Shown piece by piece: positions 34,305 to 46,700 of a stretch of DNA of 64,000 bases. This stretch comes from Bagarius yarrelli (lineage: Eukaryota > Chordata > Actinopteri > Siluriformes > Sisoridae). A program made the translations under genes and the position numbers. The stretch spans positions 3,018,765 through 3,082,764 of the forward strand of contig VCAZ01000027.1 in the NCBI GenBank assembly GCA_005784505.1, written 5' to 3'. The notes under the pieces are model-generated. The model was not told the origin of the DNA. It made no database searches and saw only the letters and a list, made by a program, of their open reading frames with translations. Position 1 is the stretch's first letter; every line of letters begins with the position of its first letter.

Positions 34305-35745
34305 ATGCAAAGCATATGAATGTGAACACATTTTGTGATATTTTTACTAAGATGTAAAAATCTTATAAAATAAGAAATAGAACCGAATACATTATACAAT
34401 TTGAATATTGTAAAAATATTCTATTCTTTCCTGTTACAAATACAGAATAGATTTAATACGATTTCCAGCCGGTGACATTATGCATTCCTCTTCCAAATTT
34501 CTCCCAATCTCATATCTCTGCAGGGCTCAATCTATTCATCAGCAGCCCACCCTTATCATTTTGCTTCTTTCATTGGTATCCAGTAGCCCACACTTCCATG
34601 CAGGTCAGCTCTAAGCCTGACCAATGCAGAAATCAATCATTTACATTTCTACACTGTTGCAATTTTCAATTAAAAATAAGCATGTGTTCGGGAAAATCAC
34701 TTCAGACAACCTCCTGTGAAACAGCGCAGCCAGACGCTGCTGAAACAGTGATAGATAGACAGATAGATAGATATACAGATAGATGGATGGCTAGATAGAT
34801 AGATAGACTGTACATGTTTAAAAAAACATAGGTTACATTTAGGGTGGGATGTTAATCAGAACTGGTTTGGGATGGGTGTCATTGGGCGTCTCAACTTTTG
34901 TGAGCGGAGTGTGAGCGGAGTGAGGCGTGGCGCATCGTGTTTTTTTTGGAAGTTGATGCAGGGTTTTATGAGAGTCGGAGCGCTGTGGTTTTCTGTTGCT
35001 TTACTAACGCTCCATCACAAGCTCAATTCATGTAACAACCCATAATGCAACTACATTCCTATGTTAACAGTTAAACACCAGTAACAGATAACACAATATA
35101 TATAAGTTTGTCACAATAATATATGTTTTTCCTTAAATACCTTTTAGCCATAATAAAAGATTTGCAGTCGAGCATTAATAAGGCACAATTTTTTCAATGG
35201 ATCAAAGTAGAAAAAGAAGTGAGAGAGGAATGGAAAAAATGTATATTCGCAGTAGAGTGATTGTAAAATGCTTTGATTGTATGAAGCAAAAATCTTTGCA
35301 GCTTCACTTCACTCACATACTATTGCTCAAAAGGCACCTGTTATAATGTTATGATTGAGGCTTGGGAGATTTACCAAAAAAATATAACTGCTATTATGAA
35401 AAGGGAATTCTGCTGCAAAAAAAGCACCCTATTTCCTTTCAGTGTTTGGAAAACCGAATTTTATTGCACTTGTGTTCATATAGCAGTACTTTTAAAATAA
35501 AAGTGCACAATATACTACTTTTTAATTCATTGTTGTATTTTACAAGTAACAGTATAATTATGTCGCGATTATTCCCAGAAAAAAACCCCATGTGATTAAT
35601 CACGAAATTAATCATTAAAAAAGAGTGAGATAAAGAGTGAGAGAGATCAATCTTTGGGCTACTTAAAAAAGCCTCTGTTAGTGGGTCATACTTTAAATAC
35701 ACGAAGGAGGGAGAAAAATATCTGGCTTTTTTCATTCAACTCAAG
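34305..35745. other. Non-coding stretch with a GATA microsatellite
   Basis: A GATA/GACA/GATG array is at 34746-34807. The region 34880-34960 is richer in G+C with a repeated gtgagcggagtg. No gene recognised. Confidence 0.5.
34746..34807. repeat. Imperfect (GATA)n microsatellite
   Basis: GATA units interrupted by GACA, GATG and TACA variants. Confidence 0.9.
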
Positions 35746-35749
35746 CAGG

Positions 35750-36010
35750 AACAATTGATTGACAGAAGTAAGTGGGCCACATTGCTGTTTTTGGGTGGCT
35801 GTAATTTGTCAGCACCTTCTGATATGTGCTGCTGAGGTCTACAATAATCAAGCTAATTAACAGTGATCAGTGTAATTGGGTGATGCTGAGGTTGCACCAG
35901 ACACTCCCTGATAGTGATGTCTGGAGTATTTTTTTTTTTTTTTTGCCAGAACTCATGAGGGAGGACAAAATAATGAACCCTAACAATATTGTGCTAGTGA
36001 TACTAAAATA
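35750..36010. other. Candidate conserved non-coding element
   Basis: Non-repetitive, with homeodomain-type cores (aagctaattaacagtgatca near 35850, caattgattgacag near 35751). It is interrupted by a T run at 35931-35944. Conservation is not tested. Confidence 0.25.
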
Positions 36011-36097
36011 ATCAACACAAATCTGAAAAATCATCACAGGGTAAGTTAGGTTCTTTTCTTCTGTTTTTAGAGAAGTAGTGTTTCTCCTTGGACCCTA

Positions 36098-36294
36098 TTT
36101 ACATTTACATTTGCAGTATTTGGCAGACACCCTTATCCAGAGTGACTTACAATATCCTTGTTATACAACTGAGGCAATTGGGGGTTAAGGGCCTTGCTCA
36201 GGGGGTCCAGCAGTGGTGGCTTGCCAGAGCTGGAATCAAACCCACAACCTTCGGGTTGGTAATCCAACACCTTAACCATGAGCCACCACTTCCC
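36098..36294 (-). mobile_element. SINE2, nearly complete, minus strand
   Basis: Complement: head ggggaagtggtggctcatgg, B-box region 'gggtttgattccagc', middle 'gagcaaggcccttaaccccc', tail 'gtcactctggataagggtgt' and 'ctgccaaatactgcaaatg'. Well preserved. Confidence 0.9.
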
Positions 36295-36299
36295 CCCCT

Positions 36300-36698
36300 A
36301 TTGATGTGACAACACTGATTGAAATTGTCTTCCTGCATTAAATGAACTGTTATTGGACAATAGTAGCACATAGTACCTGAATATATGTACAAATAATGTC
36401 CAAACATTAGTAAATAATGAATAAATTGTTTTTACATTATCTTTTGCCTGGCTACTGCAAAACCTGTCATTGTGACATGCCCCCTTAATGCAGTTTAATT
36501 TTTTTACACAGTAAAAATCTGTTGCTATGATAAACTGTTCTTAGTTTAGTGTTGTTTAACACCGGTAGGCTAAATTTATTCCACACATTACAAATTAAAA
36601 AGCATTAATAGAAGGTGAAAGTCTGATAGCAGGTCAGTTAAATCGAGCAGTTTAGTGACCAGTATAATCTTTTTGTCTGTACAAAGAACAAAAAAAAA
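36300..36698. other. AT-rich non-coding stretch
   Basis: Nothing recognised. Confidence 0.5.
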
Positions 36699-36699
36699 A

Positions 36700-36924
36700 G
36701 TTTGCATTTTCTCCCCGTGCTCTGGGTACTCCGGTTTCCTCCCACAATACAAAATCATGTACGTTAGGTTGATTGGTGAGTATAAGTGTGTGATGGACCG
36801 ACGATCTGTCCAGGATGTACTCTCCTGCCTTACGCCCCTTCGGAGACCACTGGGATGGGCTCCAGCAGTACCCCGTGACCCTGAATTAGGGCATAAGCGG
36901 GTATAGAAAATAAATGAATATATT
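36700..36924 (+). mobile_element. SINE1 body and tail, plus strand, head missing
   Basis: Reads ctccggtttcctcccacaat, then ttggtgagtataagtgtgtg, 'gatgggctccagcagtacc', 'ccctgaattagggcataagcggg' and the end agaaaataaatgaata. This is the 3' two thirds of the family at 10404-10732 in the opposite orientation. The tRNA-like head is absent, so it is a 5'-truncated insertion. Confidence 0.85.
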
Positions 36925-36929
36925 GCAGC

Positions 36930-37402
36930 ACTTATGCACCCATTATATTTTAAGATTAAATAGTATGTTACCATTACCATGTATTAATATTTATTAGACA
37001 TTTACAATCAACATTTTTCTTACATTGGAAAAAAATAAAAGCAAAAAAACAAAGCAATGTACTTACATCACAAATGTACATTTAAATTTGCATCGCTTGC
37101 CAGAAATGCTGCTACAATGAAAATTTATGCAGCAGACGTGCTTTGTATATAATAATGTATTTATTATTTATGCATTTAATGTAAATTAATAATGTTTTTA
37201 AATGTATCAATTTACATTTTATTACGATTACACCATTTTAGCTCTTAATATAAGCTTTCTGTGCTTTTATGCTGTAGATGATGTGGTTTGAATGAAACCT
37301 TAAAATTGTATGACTATATGCGCACTTTGCAGTATTATCGCTCATTCTAAATGTGCTTAACTATTAATAATGAGATAATTTTTCTAGGAGGAAACATATG
37401 AC
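36930..37402. other. AT-rich non-coding stretch
   Basis: Nothing recognised. Confidence 0.5.
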
Positions 37403-37403
37403 A

Positions 37404-37585
37404 TTACATTTAAACCTTCTGGCATTTGGCAGATACTCTTATCCTTACATTAAGCTTTTTTTAAAAAAAAATCCAACTATGCAGTTGTGGCCTTCCTCAG
37501 GCGCCCAGTAGTGACAGCATGGTGCTAGTATAATGAACCCACTATCTTCCGACCAGCAGTCCAACACCTTAACCGTACATTTCAG
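37404..37585 (-). mobile_element. SINE2, diverged, minus strand
   Basis: Retains the tail (tctggcatttggcagatact), 'ctcaggcgcccagtagtgacag' and the head side 'agtccaacaccttaacc'. An A-rich run interrupts the middle (about 37463-37470). Confidence 0.75.
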
Positions 37586-37659
37586 AAAATCAGCAGTGTT
37601 TGTGCTTTTGTTTATCTCACTCTTTATAGATTTTTGTGGGTTTTACCACCAGTGACATA

Positions 37660-38060
37660 CTGCTCTGACCGCCATCAGAGCAAATATTTTCATGTTGTTG
37701 GCATTTACAGGTGATCTAACACGTTCGGGTAATCACTGCTAAGCACTATTGCCGTTAACAGCCCTCCGGGGAATAATTCATATATGAGTCCTGATGGACC
37801 ATACCAAGTGGAGTGGGGCAAATTTAGAGCAAAGGTGACCTAGAGAAGAAGCTCATGCTATGGGGAAAAAGCCAACATGTTCAGGGGTTGTCTGAGCCAT
37901 TATTACTGCAGCATCAAGGGGCAGTTTGATAGCAATTACACCACAAACACATAACTCTCCCCCATGTCCCCAAACAGCTGTAATAGAGACCTTTTAACCT
38001 AAGCAAAATGGCCTCCTAGCCATTGCCATAAAAACCGTAATGAATCAGAAGAAGAGATGC
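37660..38060. other. Candidate conserved non-coding element
   Basis: About 400 bases with no repeat, balanced composition and no coding frame, containing ataattcatatatgagtcc, 'cattattactgcagcatcaag' and 'atagcaattacacc'. It resembles developmental enhancer sequence by texture only. Confidence 0.3.
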
Positions 38061-38299
38061 AGAAAGTGCAGACCCCCTTTCTTTGTGTGGGTTTGTTCTT
38101 GAATATTAGGACCCAGATGGACAGACAGATCTAGTTACACATACTGGATTCAGTGGGGAGATGGTGTAGTGGGTATTCGTATGAATAACAATAACCACCT
38201 TTGATATCAAAAACAATATTAATATATTTTACAGTCTTTGCTAATTTGTTAAAAGCCTGTATTGTCTGGAAGCATCAATCTGTCATGGTGACACCAAAC

Positions 38300-39010
38300 T
38301 CTTATCAATCAAACTTGCCAATGTGGATGGGCTAAAAGAACTATTAGGCAATGCCTGGTGTGCCCATATGCCCATACCCCACGCACACGGCTCAGGAGAC
38401 AGCCACAAGCAGAGTCAGAATAAACACTTTGTTGAGACAAAGATACAGCAGGGGACAGATACCTCACCCAAGAGGGGGGAACTGATGCACCCGGTGACTG
38501 GTCCCAAGAGATGGTCCAGACACAGCCAAAGCCTTGTCTGTATTCACTCACCTCAATCACCCAACTTTCGGGGAATGGCGGTGCCTCCAAGGGGGTCACC
38601 GACCAGGGGTAGAGTTGTTGACGTTACTACTATAAATGCAGAGGGCCACAGCTTTCAACATCTGGTCTTTCAACGCTGGTCGTAAAGATCATATTTCAAT
38701 TCAGAACCCGAACCACGAGGAAACAGTATGCCCTCAGGTGGGGGCTCTGTCATAAGGTGCAGACAGGAGCAGCAGAACTCAGTACAGTCCAGGAATTCCT
38801 GCAAGAACTCTTCATGAACCAGGAAAGGTCTAACCTTTTGTGTCCAGTGCTAGCCTGTGAAGTGTCGCTCTCCTATTGGACTAATTGTTCGTCATTAGAA
38901 GCGTTTATTGTTAGAAGCTTTGTTAGAAGCGTTGTTTTGATACAGCGCCTCGTTTCCTCGGGGAACCGTGGTTACACTAGTCCTTTTTTAGCCCTACACA
39001 GGCCTTTTTA
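38300..39010. other. GC-richer block of unknown nature, possibly a retroelement end
   Basis: Clearly richer in G+C and CpG than its surroundings, with open frames on both strands (minus 38599-38309, plus 38323-38685) that have no recognised domain. The end 'cagcgcctcgtttcctcggggaaccgtggttacactag' (38944-38982) resembles a phrase common in dispersed fish repeats. It could be part of an LTR or related retroelement, or a lone exon of an unknown gene. Confidence 0.35.
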
Positions 39011-39519
39011 GTGACATTTTATAAATAATTTTACTATTTATTTACTAACACATTCAAAGCCCGTTATGGCTAACATATATATGTATAACAAGTCTTTGTC
39101 TAATAATAAATAATTTTGCACAGATGGGGAAAACTATTTTAAACAGTAAAATTGACCTTCCTAATAATGTGTTAGGTTAAGGTGATCACTGATGTAGAGC
39201 TTCACCTTTCATTCTCTTTATTTTCTGAAGTCATTAGATTTAGAATGCATATGTGGTGATAGCAGAGGTCATGGGGTATTGAGACATAAAGAGGTCAAGT
39301 ACATGGGTGAGGGGACGTGAAGGTCACCATGGATTTAGTGTTGGGTTTTCTCTTCCTAACCCTTAGGGTGGTGTGCTTTCTGCAATAAACTATAGTGCCA
39401 TATTTCAAAAAAACATTGATTTTTTGTTATGAGCTCTCGTCCCTTCTCTTAATAATCTAATAGGCCAGGAGGAAGACTTTTTAAAGAGGATAAAATAATC
39501 CTAATTTTAATGTGGTTTT

Positions 39520-39541
39520 TTGTTGTTGTTGTTGTTGTTGT
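39520..39541. repeat. (TTG)n microsatellite
   Basis: Seven trinucleotide units. Confidence 0.9.
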
Positions 39542-39602
39542 TTAAACTCGTTTCACTTGTTTTTGTGGGTTGCTGAGGTAGATTGGTGGACTTATATATT
39601 TG

Positions 39603-39663
39603 TCCCTGATCCACCATGGCCCTGACCAGGGTACCAAAATAAATAAATAAATAAATAGATTAA
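39603..39663 (+). mobile_element. SINE1-like tail ending in (AAAT)n
   Basis: Reads 'gatccaccatggccctgaccagggtacc' then aaataaataaataaataaat. The order fits the gaccctgaa...aaaatgaatgaa end of SINE1-type retroposons. Confidence 0.4.
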
Positions 39664-39664
39664 T

Positions 39665-40985
39665 GAGTAAACATACCCTTTAAAAGCATAGTATCCCAGA
39701 ATTGTTTTGTATCCTGTGCAACCCTGACTAGAATAAAGTGGTAGCTCCATGCATTTATTAGGTTCAAATGCAAATTGTGAAGGTAATTTGAGCTAATAGT
39801 CGAGAATGTAGTAAAATGCTACTTTGCTTTATTATTTTCTTTTGTTCTCTTTGAGAAAAAGAGAACTCAAGAGCTGGCTCTTTCTTAGCGGCTCTCTAAC
39901 AATGGTAATAACACAAAAGCTCCTCAGGGAAATGCCTGTGAGAACAAAGTCACTGATGCTGACACCTTATGCTCAGGAAAAGATGATGTCACACAGTTAC
40001 AAAAAAAACAAACAAGCATGGACCTGCTGCACCACACCCACATAGTCAGCATGTGAAGCCAGGTGCTTGAGGGATCCTGTCCTGTGAATTATATTGAATT
40101 TTTCTTAAGTGAGACATAGTAAGCGGTGGGAAGAATACTGAAAATTTCTACTTTAAAAGTAAAAGTTTAACTACTTACAAAATAATCATATAATCACAAT
40201 AATCACAATAATAAGACTCAAGTAAGAGTAAATAAGTATTTTGGTAAAGACTACTCAAGATACTGCGTTACAAAGTATTTCGGGGTGTTAAGTTGATCTC
40301 AAGTTTTCTGTGCTGAAGTCCAGTTGAGTCTAGTTGTTTTTCAGCTGAAACAGAATAAATATGTTTGCTAGCTACAGGGTTTTTTTTTGCTTTATTGATG
40401 CAACTAATAAATCGAAAATTAATCGCTATAATTCAAAAGAAACCCAACCCTGTCAAACTGAACAACTAAATTTCATGACCAACAAAAATTTTAAAGGCAT
40501 TCGCTCTTGAAATGGCATTTGATCAACCTATTAAAACTACATTATGTAATCCCCGACAAATGCTACACAACCTAAACACTGTATTTATAATCTAATGAGA
40601 AGTTTAAAAAAAAAAGTAAAAGGTTAATTTTACGCTTACTGCTTCTGAAACTGAATATCGGAGAAAGTTGAGGCTCAGAATAATTATAATCGTTATCATC
40701 CTCTGCTGTAGACATCGCTATTTATTTGGCTGTATCTTCTCTGAAACTTCTTCCTTTGTTGTGAAGTGCCACCATATCATTTGTTTTTATTGTACTGTAT
40801 TTAAAATATTTATTTCTGGTAATTGTATTACTTTCCATCACAAGACATAGTAAAAATCTAAGAAAATTAAAGCCGCAAACAGCGTTAAAAGAACATGTGA
40901 ATCCGGGCTTTAGGAAAACAGCAAATAGTGGCAAAAATGCATTTAAAGTGGTAAATATAGTATATATATATGTTAAAGTCATGTA
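39665..40985. other. AT-rich non-coding stretch
   Basis: No gene or recognised element. There is a T run near 40380-40390 and ATA-rich patches. Confidence 0.5.
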
Positions 40986-40989
40986 TATG

Positions 40990-41470
40990 TTCCAAACTTT
41001 CTGCTGCCTGGTGGCGCTATGGCTATAACTGAATATTGGCATGAAGATGTCTTTAGACCAGCCCTTTATTAAACATATCAAATTTGGTGCAGATTGAACA
41101 TGGTATGTATCCTGTTGCCAACAGGTGGCGCTAGAATTAGAACTAAATATTCAACTGAATTATAACTGAATATTAGCCCAAAATATTGAAGTTTGGGGCA
41201 GATCCGACACTTTATGGCTAAGTTACAACAACTTTTATTCCTATGGCGAAACATCGAAGTTTGTCACGGCACCACAGACACGCCCTTTAACGAAAACTCT
41301 AGATCTTCATAATTAACCTTCGCAAAGACCTTCTGATTAGACTGACCAGTTATAATGTTGATGTCATTGAATTTCTGGGAGGAGTTAGTTGCAGAAATAT
41401 GTCACTTCCTGTCGCCAGCAGTTGGTGCTATGACTATAACTGAATATGAGCATGTAAAATTGGGTGTTTA
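40990..41470 (+). repeat. Dispersed repeat with a recurring GTGGCGCTA...TATAACTGAATAT motif
   Basis: The unit gtggcgctatggctataact + gaatattggcatg (41011-41043) recurs as gtggcgctag...tataactgaatattag (41125-41177) and as gttggtgctatgactataac + tgaatatgagcatg (41421-41454), at unequal spacing. From memory this resembles a high-copy fish repeat. No coding frame. Confidence 0.6.
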
Positions 41471-41474
41471 TCTG

Positions 41475-42765
41475 ATTAATTCGCTAGCAGGAGTTGGTAA
41501 AACACAACACCTGAAAATGGCAAAGATTGAATATTGAGGACAAACTGATAAATTGTTTGGGTTTTTTTTGTTGGTTTTTTACTCTGCTTAGCTTAGTATA
41601 ATTACCTGTATTATAAAAAGAATAAAACAACACATTCTCTGCACTCATGCCCAAACACCTGTAATTTACTCACACAACCTACAAGATCCAGCTGTAGCTC
41701 TGTATGCGCTAATATCTCTGCCTTTTTTTATCTGCTTTCCATACAGTTTACTATACAAATGTACAGAAAATGCTGTCAACTATAAAAATGTCCATTGATT
41801 TTAAAGCAATTTACTACATATCCTGCCTTGCAGGTAAGGGCAGTGAGGTTGGTTGCTGATGAGAGCACTGAAATTTTACAGTTTTCATTTACTCTTTGAC
41901 TTCCTAAACTGAGGTATGCAAAGAGAAGAATTTCCCGGTGCTGTAATTACATTCTCGTACCTTAATATTTTTATAGATATTGCTGCAGCTGTACTGACTG
42001 CCTCATTAAGCGATTTTACGGTCTGGTTTTATGTCAGATCAGAGATAATAAATATGTTAAACACATACGTAAAAAATGTTACTCAGTCTAGGGGAAGTGA
42101 AGACGTAATAAAAGTGTCTACAAACATTATATCGGTGACTTACAGAGAAATAACTACAGAAACGTACCAAATGCAGGGGGGGGGGCTGAGTTTGTTACCG
42201 CCTTGCGTTGCTGTATTTACAGTCCTTCCCCTCTATTCGTACATAATATATGCAAATTAATCAATTTTGAGTATAGAATGATTGAAGTCATACAGAAATT
42301 ACGTTTATAGCACAGATCAGTGGACTAATGTCAATATATATTTTATTACATCATTTCCTAACTTTTTTTTTGCTAACTGTATGTCTGCTGTGTAAGGTTG
42401 TGTATGTAGCAACTAAAATATGACTTTTAACTTAATGTTTTCTCCCAGATCATTTTGTTGGTTCCAGACGTCATTACACACCTTTTTTACTGAGAAATAT
42501 TTACAGTAGTTACTACATAACAAGCTTTAACAAGTATAACAGAATGATGAGCTGTGACTTTAATTAGGTAACACTAATTTTACTCTGAGGCTGAAATGAA
42601 TAATTAAGGGTATTAATGCTTTAATTTCTATAATAGTAGTACTTAAATGGAACGACAGATTCACTGGTATATGGACTAGTGACCTATTTGATCTTGTAAA
42701 GTTTCAGGTGTGTTCTGATGTATGGCCTGACTTTTGTCTGATGTACAGTATCTATTTAAGTGAGC
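41475..42765. other. Non-coding stretch
   Basis: A 114-codon frame at 41916-42260 has no domain, runs through a G13 homopolymer (about 42174-42186) and is not called. Nothing else recognised. Confidence 0.5.
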
Positions 42766-42769
42766 AAAT

Positions 42770-42975
42770 TACCCTGGTTCTGTGGTCTTTGCCTTGCTCC
42801 ACAGGATTTATTTTAAAGTGCTCTTATTAGTGTTTAATTCTTTAAATGCTGTAGCACCCTCATACTTTTCTAATCTATTGATAGAACAACAAACAGTAAA
42901 ACCTCTTAGGTCTGCCAATTCAAGGTTCTGTGGCTTTGGCTATTGAAGTGGCCTCAAATATTGTTTTTTCCTCTA
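42770..42975 (+). mobile_element. LINE reverse transcriptase C-terminal fragment, plus strand
   Basis: The frame from 42803 reads RIYFKVLLLVFNSLNAVAPS, then YFSNLL and later KPLRSANSRF. This is the pattern RIxFKxLLLVFKALNGxAPxYLxxLL...RxLRS near the C-terminus of L2/CR1-like LINE reverse transcriptases. Flanks have decayed. It may derive from the same broad LINE group as 14330-14690, which preserves the segment that would follow. Confidence 0.75.
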
Positions 42976-43534
42976 ATGTAGCCTAAAGAATATGACCCAT
43001 GATCCTGTAAGCAAGAAAAAAACACATGTATTCCGATATTTAGATCAGTTTCAGGCCTCATTCATATGTGGAAATCAACTGAATACGAATCGGAAATGTG
43101 CATTAGAGTCTGGAGTATGAAAGCAGACAGATCATATTTTGACTTGTCAATTTAAATCATACGTTATTGAATATGCAACAGTGGCGCATGACGTCCACTC
43201 AGATAAACACCAACAGCTATATATATACATATATACATATATAGAGATACATTTAAGCATCAATCCTAAATTCGCCCAGGCTGCAACAAGGGCTCCTCTC
43301 CTTTTTCTCCACCTAAAGAGAGAATTATTTTGCCAACCTTTAAATATTGTGCAGAAATTAAAATAATCTTTTTTTTTGTTCATCTCGTTCATTGATTATC
43401 ATGCTGTTTTTTTACTTCCTTTCCCGGTCAGTACCTCTACATTGCGTTGTTTTGCCATGTATAGTGTAAATGCAGATATCTAAAACGGATCAGCTTAAAG
43501 AAAAAATTGTAAGCAGATTTTTGAAAAAAACAGG

Positions 43535-43745
43535 TATAATTGAGTCTGTAGTTGTTCCTAGAACCAGACTAAAGTCTAGAGATGATCAGCTAACTGTTTT
43601 TCACCCAAATGAGGATGGGTTCTCTGTCGAGTCTGGTTCCTCTCAAGGTTTCTTCCTACTCCGTCTCAGGGTGTCTTTGCCATCGTTGCCCCTGGCTTGC
43701 TCATCAGGGACAAACTGATTTCTGTTTCATTTTCATCTTATAATC
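43535..43745 (+). repeat. Dispersed repeat containing 'ggttcctctcaaggtttctt'
   Basis: Shares ttttcacccaaatgag, 'tctggttcctctcaaggtttcttcct' (broken into shorter words) and 'gggacaaactgatttctgtt' with 49090-49200, in the same order. Similar sequence is common upstream of the 'gtaaagctgctttgtgaca' tail seen at 59490. Probably a retroposon or LINE 3' region. The open frame over it is not a gene. Confidence 0.7.
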
Positions 43746-43799
43746 TCTTTGATAACTGTTCTCAATGTTAAATCCAGGTTAAAATATTTTTTATTAAAT

Positions 43800-46700
43800 C
43801 TTTTTTAACCTGTCTTATTGTTATTTGTAATTGTTTTGCTTTATGTCTTGCTGCCCTGCCTTTTTAGCTTTAGTTGTGCTTTATAAGTAAATTGAAATGA
43901 TTTAGAATCGATCTACACTAGTTATGTTATATTATAATCAGGTTTGTGTCCCGTTTCTCAGGAGCTTGTTGTGTTTCTCACGTAAAAGAATGAAAACAGA
44001 AAACATGAAACCTGAGTCATGAATCGAATTTCAGGAAGTGAAGGGCCAATGTTATTAATGTTACTTCCAATGTAAGATAAAGAAAAAATAAATGAGATAA
44101 AAAAGGTTAAAAAAGGTTGTGTATACATCTTTAGCTGAGACCAATTATACACGAAACAGAATGTAAAACCCATGTTCTGGCATCTTGTATTGTAATACCC
44201 AAGTGTTTTATTGTTTAACAACATTACCAAGATCCACAACCTTCTTCTGAAACAGCCACACTCACTTTGGCTTCATCTACATACAGATACAGATATTTAA
44301 GGCTTTGTATATAAATATAAATTGTCTTCTCATGGAATAAGGATATAGAGATCATTGGACAAGCATCATGCATAAAGCTAATGTTCAAAATTACATCTTT
44401 CTTAGTTCTGTAGTAGGAAAATATTACATTTATTAAACGTTTATGTGCATAATGGAATCTTTGAATGTGCATTCACTGTATTATTGGACCATGTTTGTGT
44501 GTGAGTGTGCGTCTTGAGTGTCAACAGGTGTGTGCCTAATGGTAATCACTGTGCTTACAACTGTGTGAAAAAGGTGTGGTTAGGATTGTAATAAAATACA
44601 TTGGAAATGCCTTTACACCGCATCAAAGCGTTTTCTGATTCGCTTACAAACAGCACACAAAAACATAAACCTTGTGCCATTAGTTGAACTCATCAAATAT
44701 GTATTATCGAGAAGTGACAGGTTGTGAATTGTCAAAACTGTTCCTGGCTATGTCGATGCTGTAACTGCTAGTCCACTATCACAAGGAAAGTCGTTTTAAT
44801 GCAAACACCTAGCCAGTGAAAGCAACACCATGTAAATTGTGTATGTACTGTGAGGTACATGTGACCAGAAGAAAAGAATTAATGTATGAGATGATAAAAG
44901 AAACCCCGAGCTGTGAAGTTGGCCTGAGGAGATTTGAACTTTCCTAGGTGAGTACACGCACTCAGGCAACCTTTCCCTGTGCCTAACAACACTATAACAA
45001 TAAGGAGTAAAGGGCTAAGCTACTGCAAAACATGATTATTTCTCAGCTTACTGGATATGATAAAAAAATTTTTGTGTCTAACAATTTAGTAAATGCCCCC
45101 TTTTTTATGACTTACTAGCTTAGGTTACGAGCTAGTTTCAGACACCCAACCGCTGGTGTTTTTCTTTTTATTCTCCCGTCCCGACTATGCTTTACACACC
45201 ATAAGTTGGCTTGTCAACCACCAATAAATAACACAAGAAGAAGAGCGCCACAGTGAACGTTGTAACATCCGCCCAGCATTCTGTGTCTCACTCGATAGCT
45301 AGTCAGACGTGTGCATTAGCAAGTGCAATCGTCTGATCTCCATGGTAAATGATAGCACTGACAATGTGTGTTCCACCCTTCTTCCAAATGTGATCTCACA
45401 GCTCACAGACTAAACGTCCATCCAGAGACAACATTTCTACAATACATCATGATACAGTTAGTAACAATACTAAAATACCACACATAAAATTGTGCCTAAT
45501 TACACGCTGCTGCTGTGAAGCTAATTCGTACCTGTACACAAACTACATAAACTGTGTGTTACTATCAAAACACCAAAATTAAATCACACCATATTCCTTT
45601 CTCAATCAAAAGAAATACTGCAACCACAGAGTCAACTTTTAGACCCTTTGACTTCTGTAGTCGACTACCAGGTGAAAACACAACACAGATATTAATTTAG
45701 GTTTTTATCCAGTCCTTTGTTTCTGCAGTACGTAAATGCACCAATGACATCCTCTCTGCGTGAAGTATGCAGACAAATATGTTGACAGTGAGGTGGGAAG
45801 CATAATGTTTGGCCCGAACATTTTGATTAAATAATTATTTCTTGATTCTACGCCTTGCACAGAATATACAAATACATATAAATACATTTAGACCACTTAA
45901 TGATTGCTATCAGTATGTGAAGAGACTTTCAGTCAGCAGAACATAAATGTTTCTTAAAAAAATCAATTTTACCCTAAACTGAGTCTGAATAGTTTTATTT
46001 CATCCTGCTTGAATTATAGTGTAATAAAAAAGGAAAGGGTGATGGTTCTGATAACGCTGCAGGTCATTAATATTAATACAGTCACATTGTTGTTAGCTAG
46101 CACACCGCTAGATTGCTAGGCAGTATCGTGTTTGGTTCACTTAAGCACAGCGAATATACATGTACTACTTTTTTGACACTCCCAAATTTAATATTACATC
46201 ACAGCAGTTCCTCTGTCGTTATTGGTGGTTGGCTTTACGTACTATTTGTTTAACAAACTGTCAGTTCGTCCACTGTGTACAAGCTGTCACTGTAGTGGAT
46301 ACAAGTCTACACACCCTTGTAGGGTTTGGGTGGTAAAAGTGATGTTGGAATAAATAAATGAATCATATTATGACTCATAAATCATTTTTTTAACCACAAA
46401 AAATAAAGATATAAATCATTTCTGTGTTTTATGTGAAACATATAAACAAAATTCTAGATTTTATATTTTCCTTTTTGAGGATGTAATCTGATATTAAGTT
46501 ATAAAACATATTAGGATTAATTAATAAAAAGTTATTAAACGTGTGATAGTCAAATGACAAGCCTTAAACAAACAACAACATAAATACAGCAAAAATAAAT
46601 AAACAACTAACATTGATAATAATATAACAGGTGTAATAACACATGTATTACTTACTTTCGTGCACAAGTTGGTTTAAAGATCTAAAAATACTGATTTTAG

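Noticed and set aside
41916..42260. 114-codon plus-strand frame as a gene
   Set aside because: No domain, no splice context, AT-driven composition and a long G run inside; fits chance.
43470..43718. 82-codon plus-strand frame as a gene
   Set aside because: Most of it lies in a dispersed repeat also present at 49090-49205.
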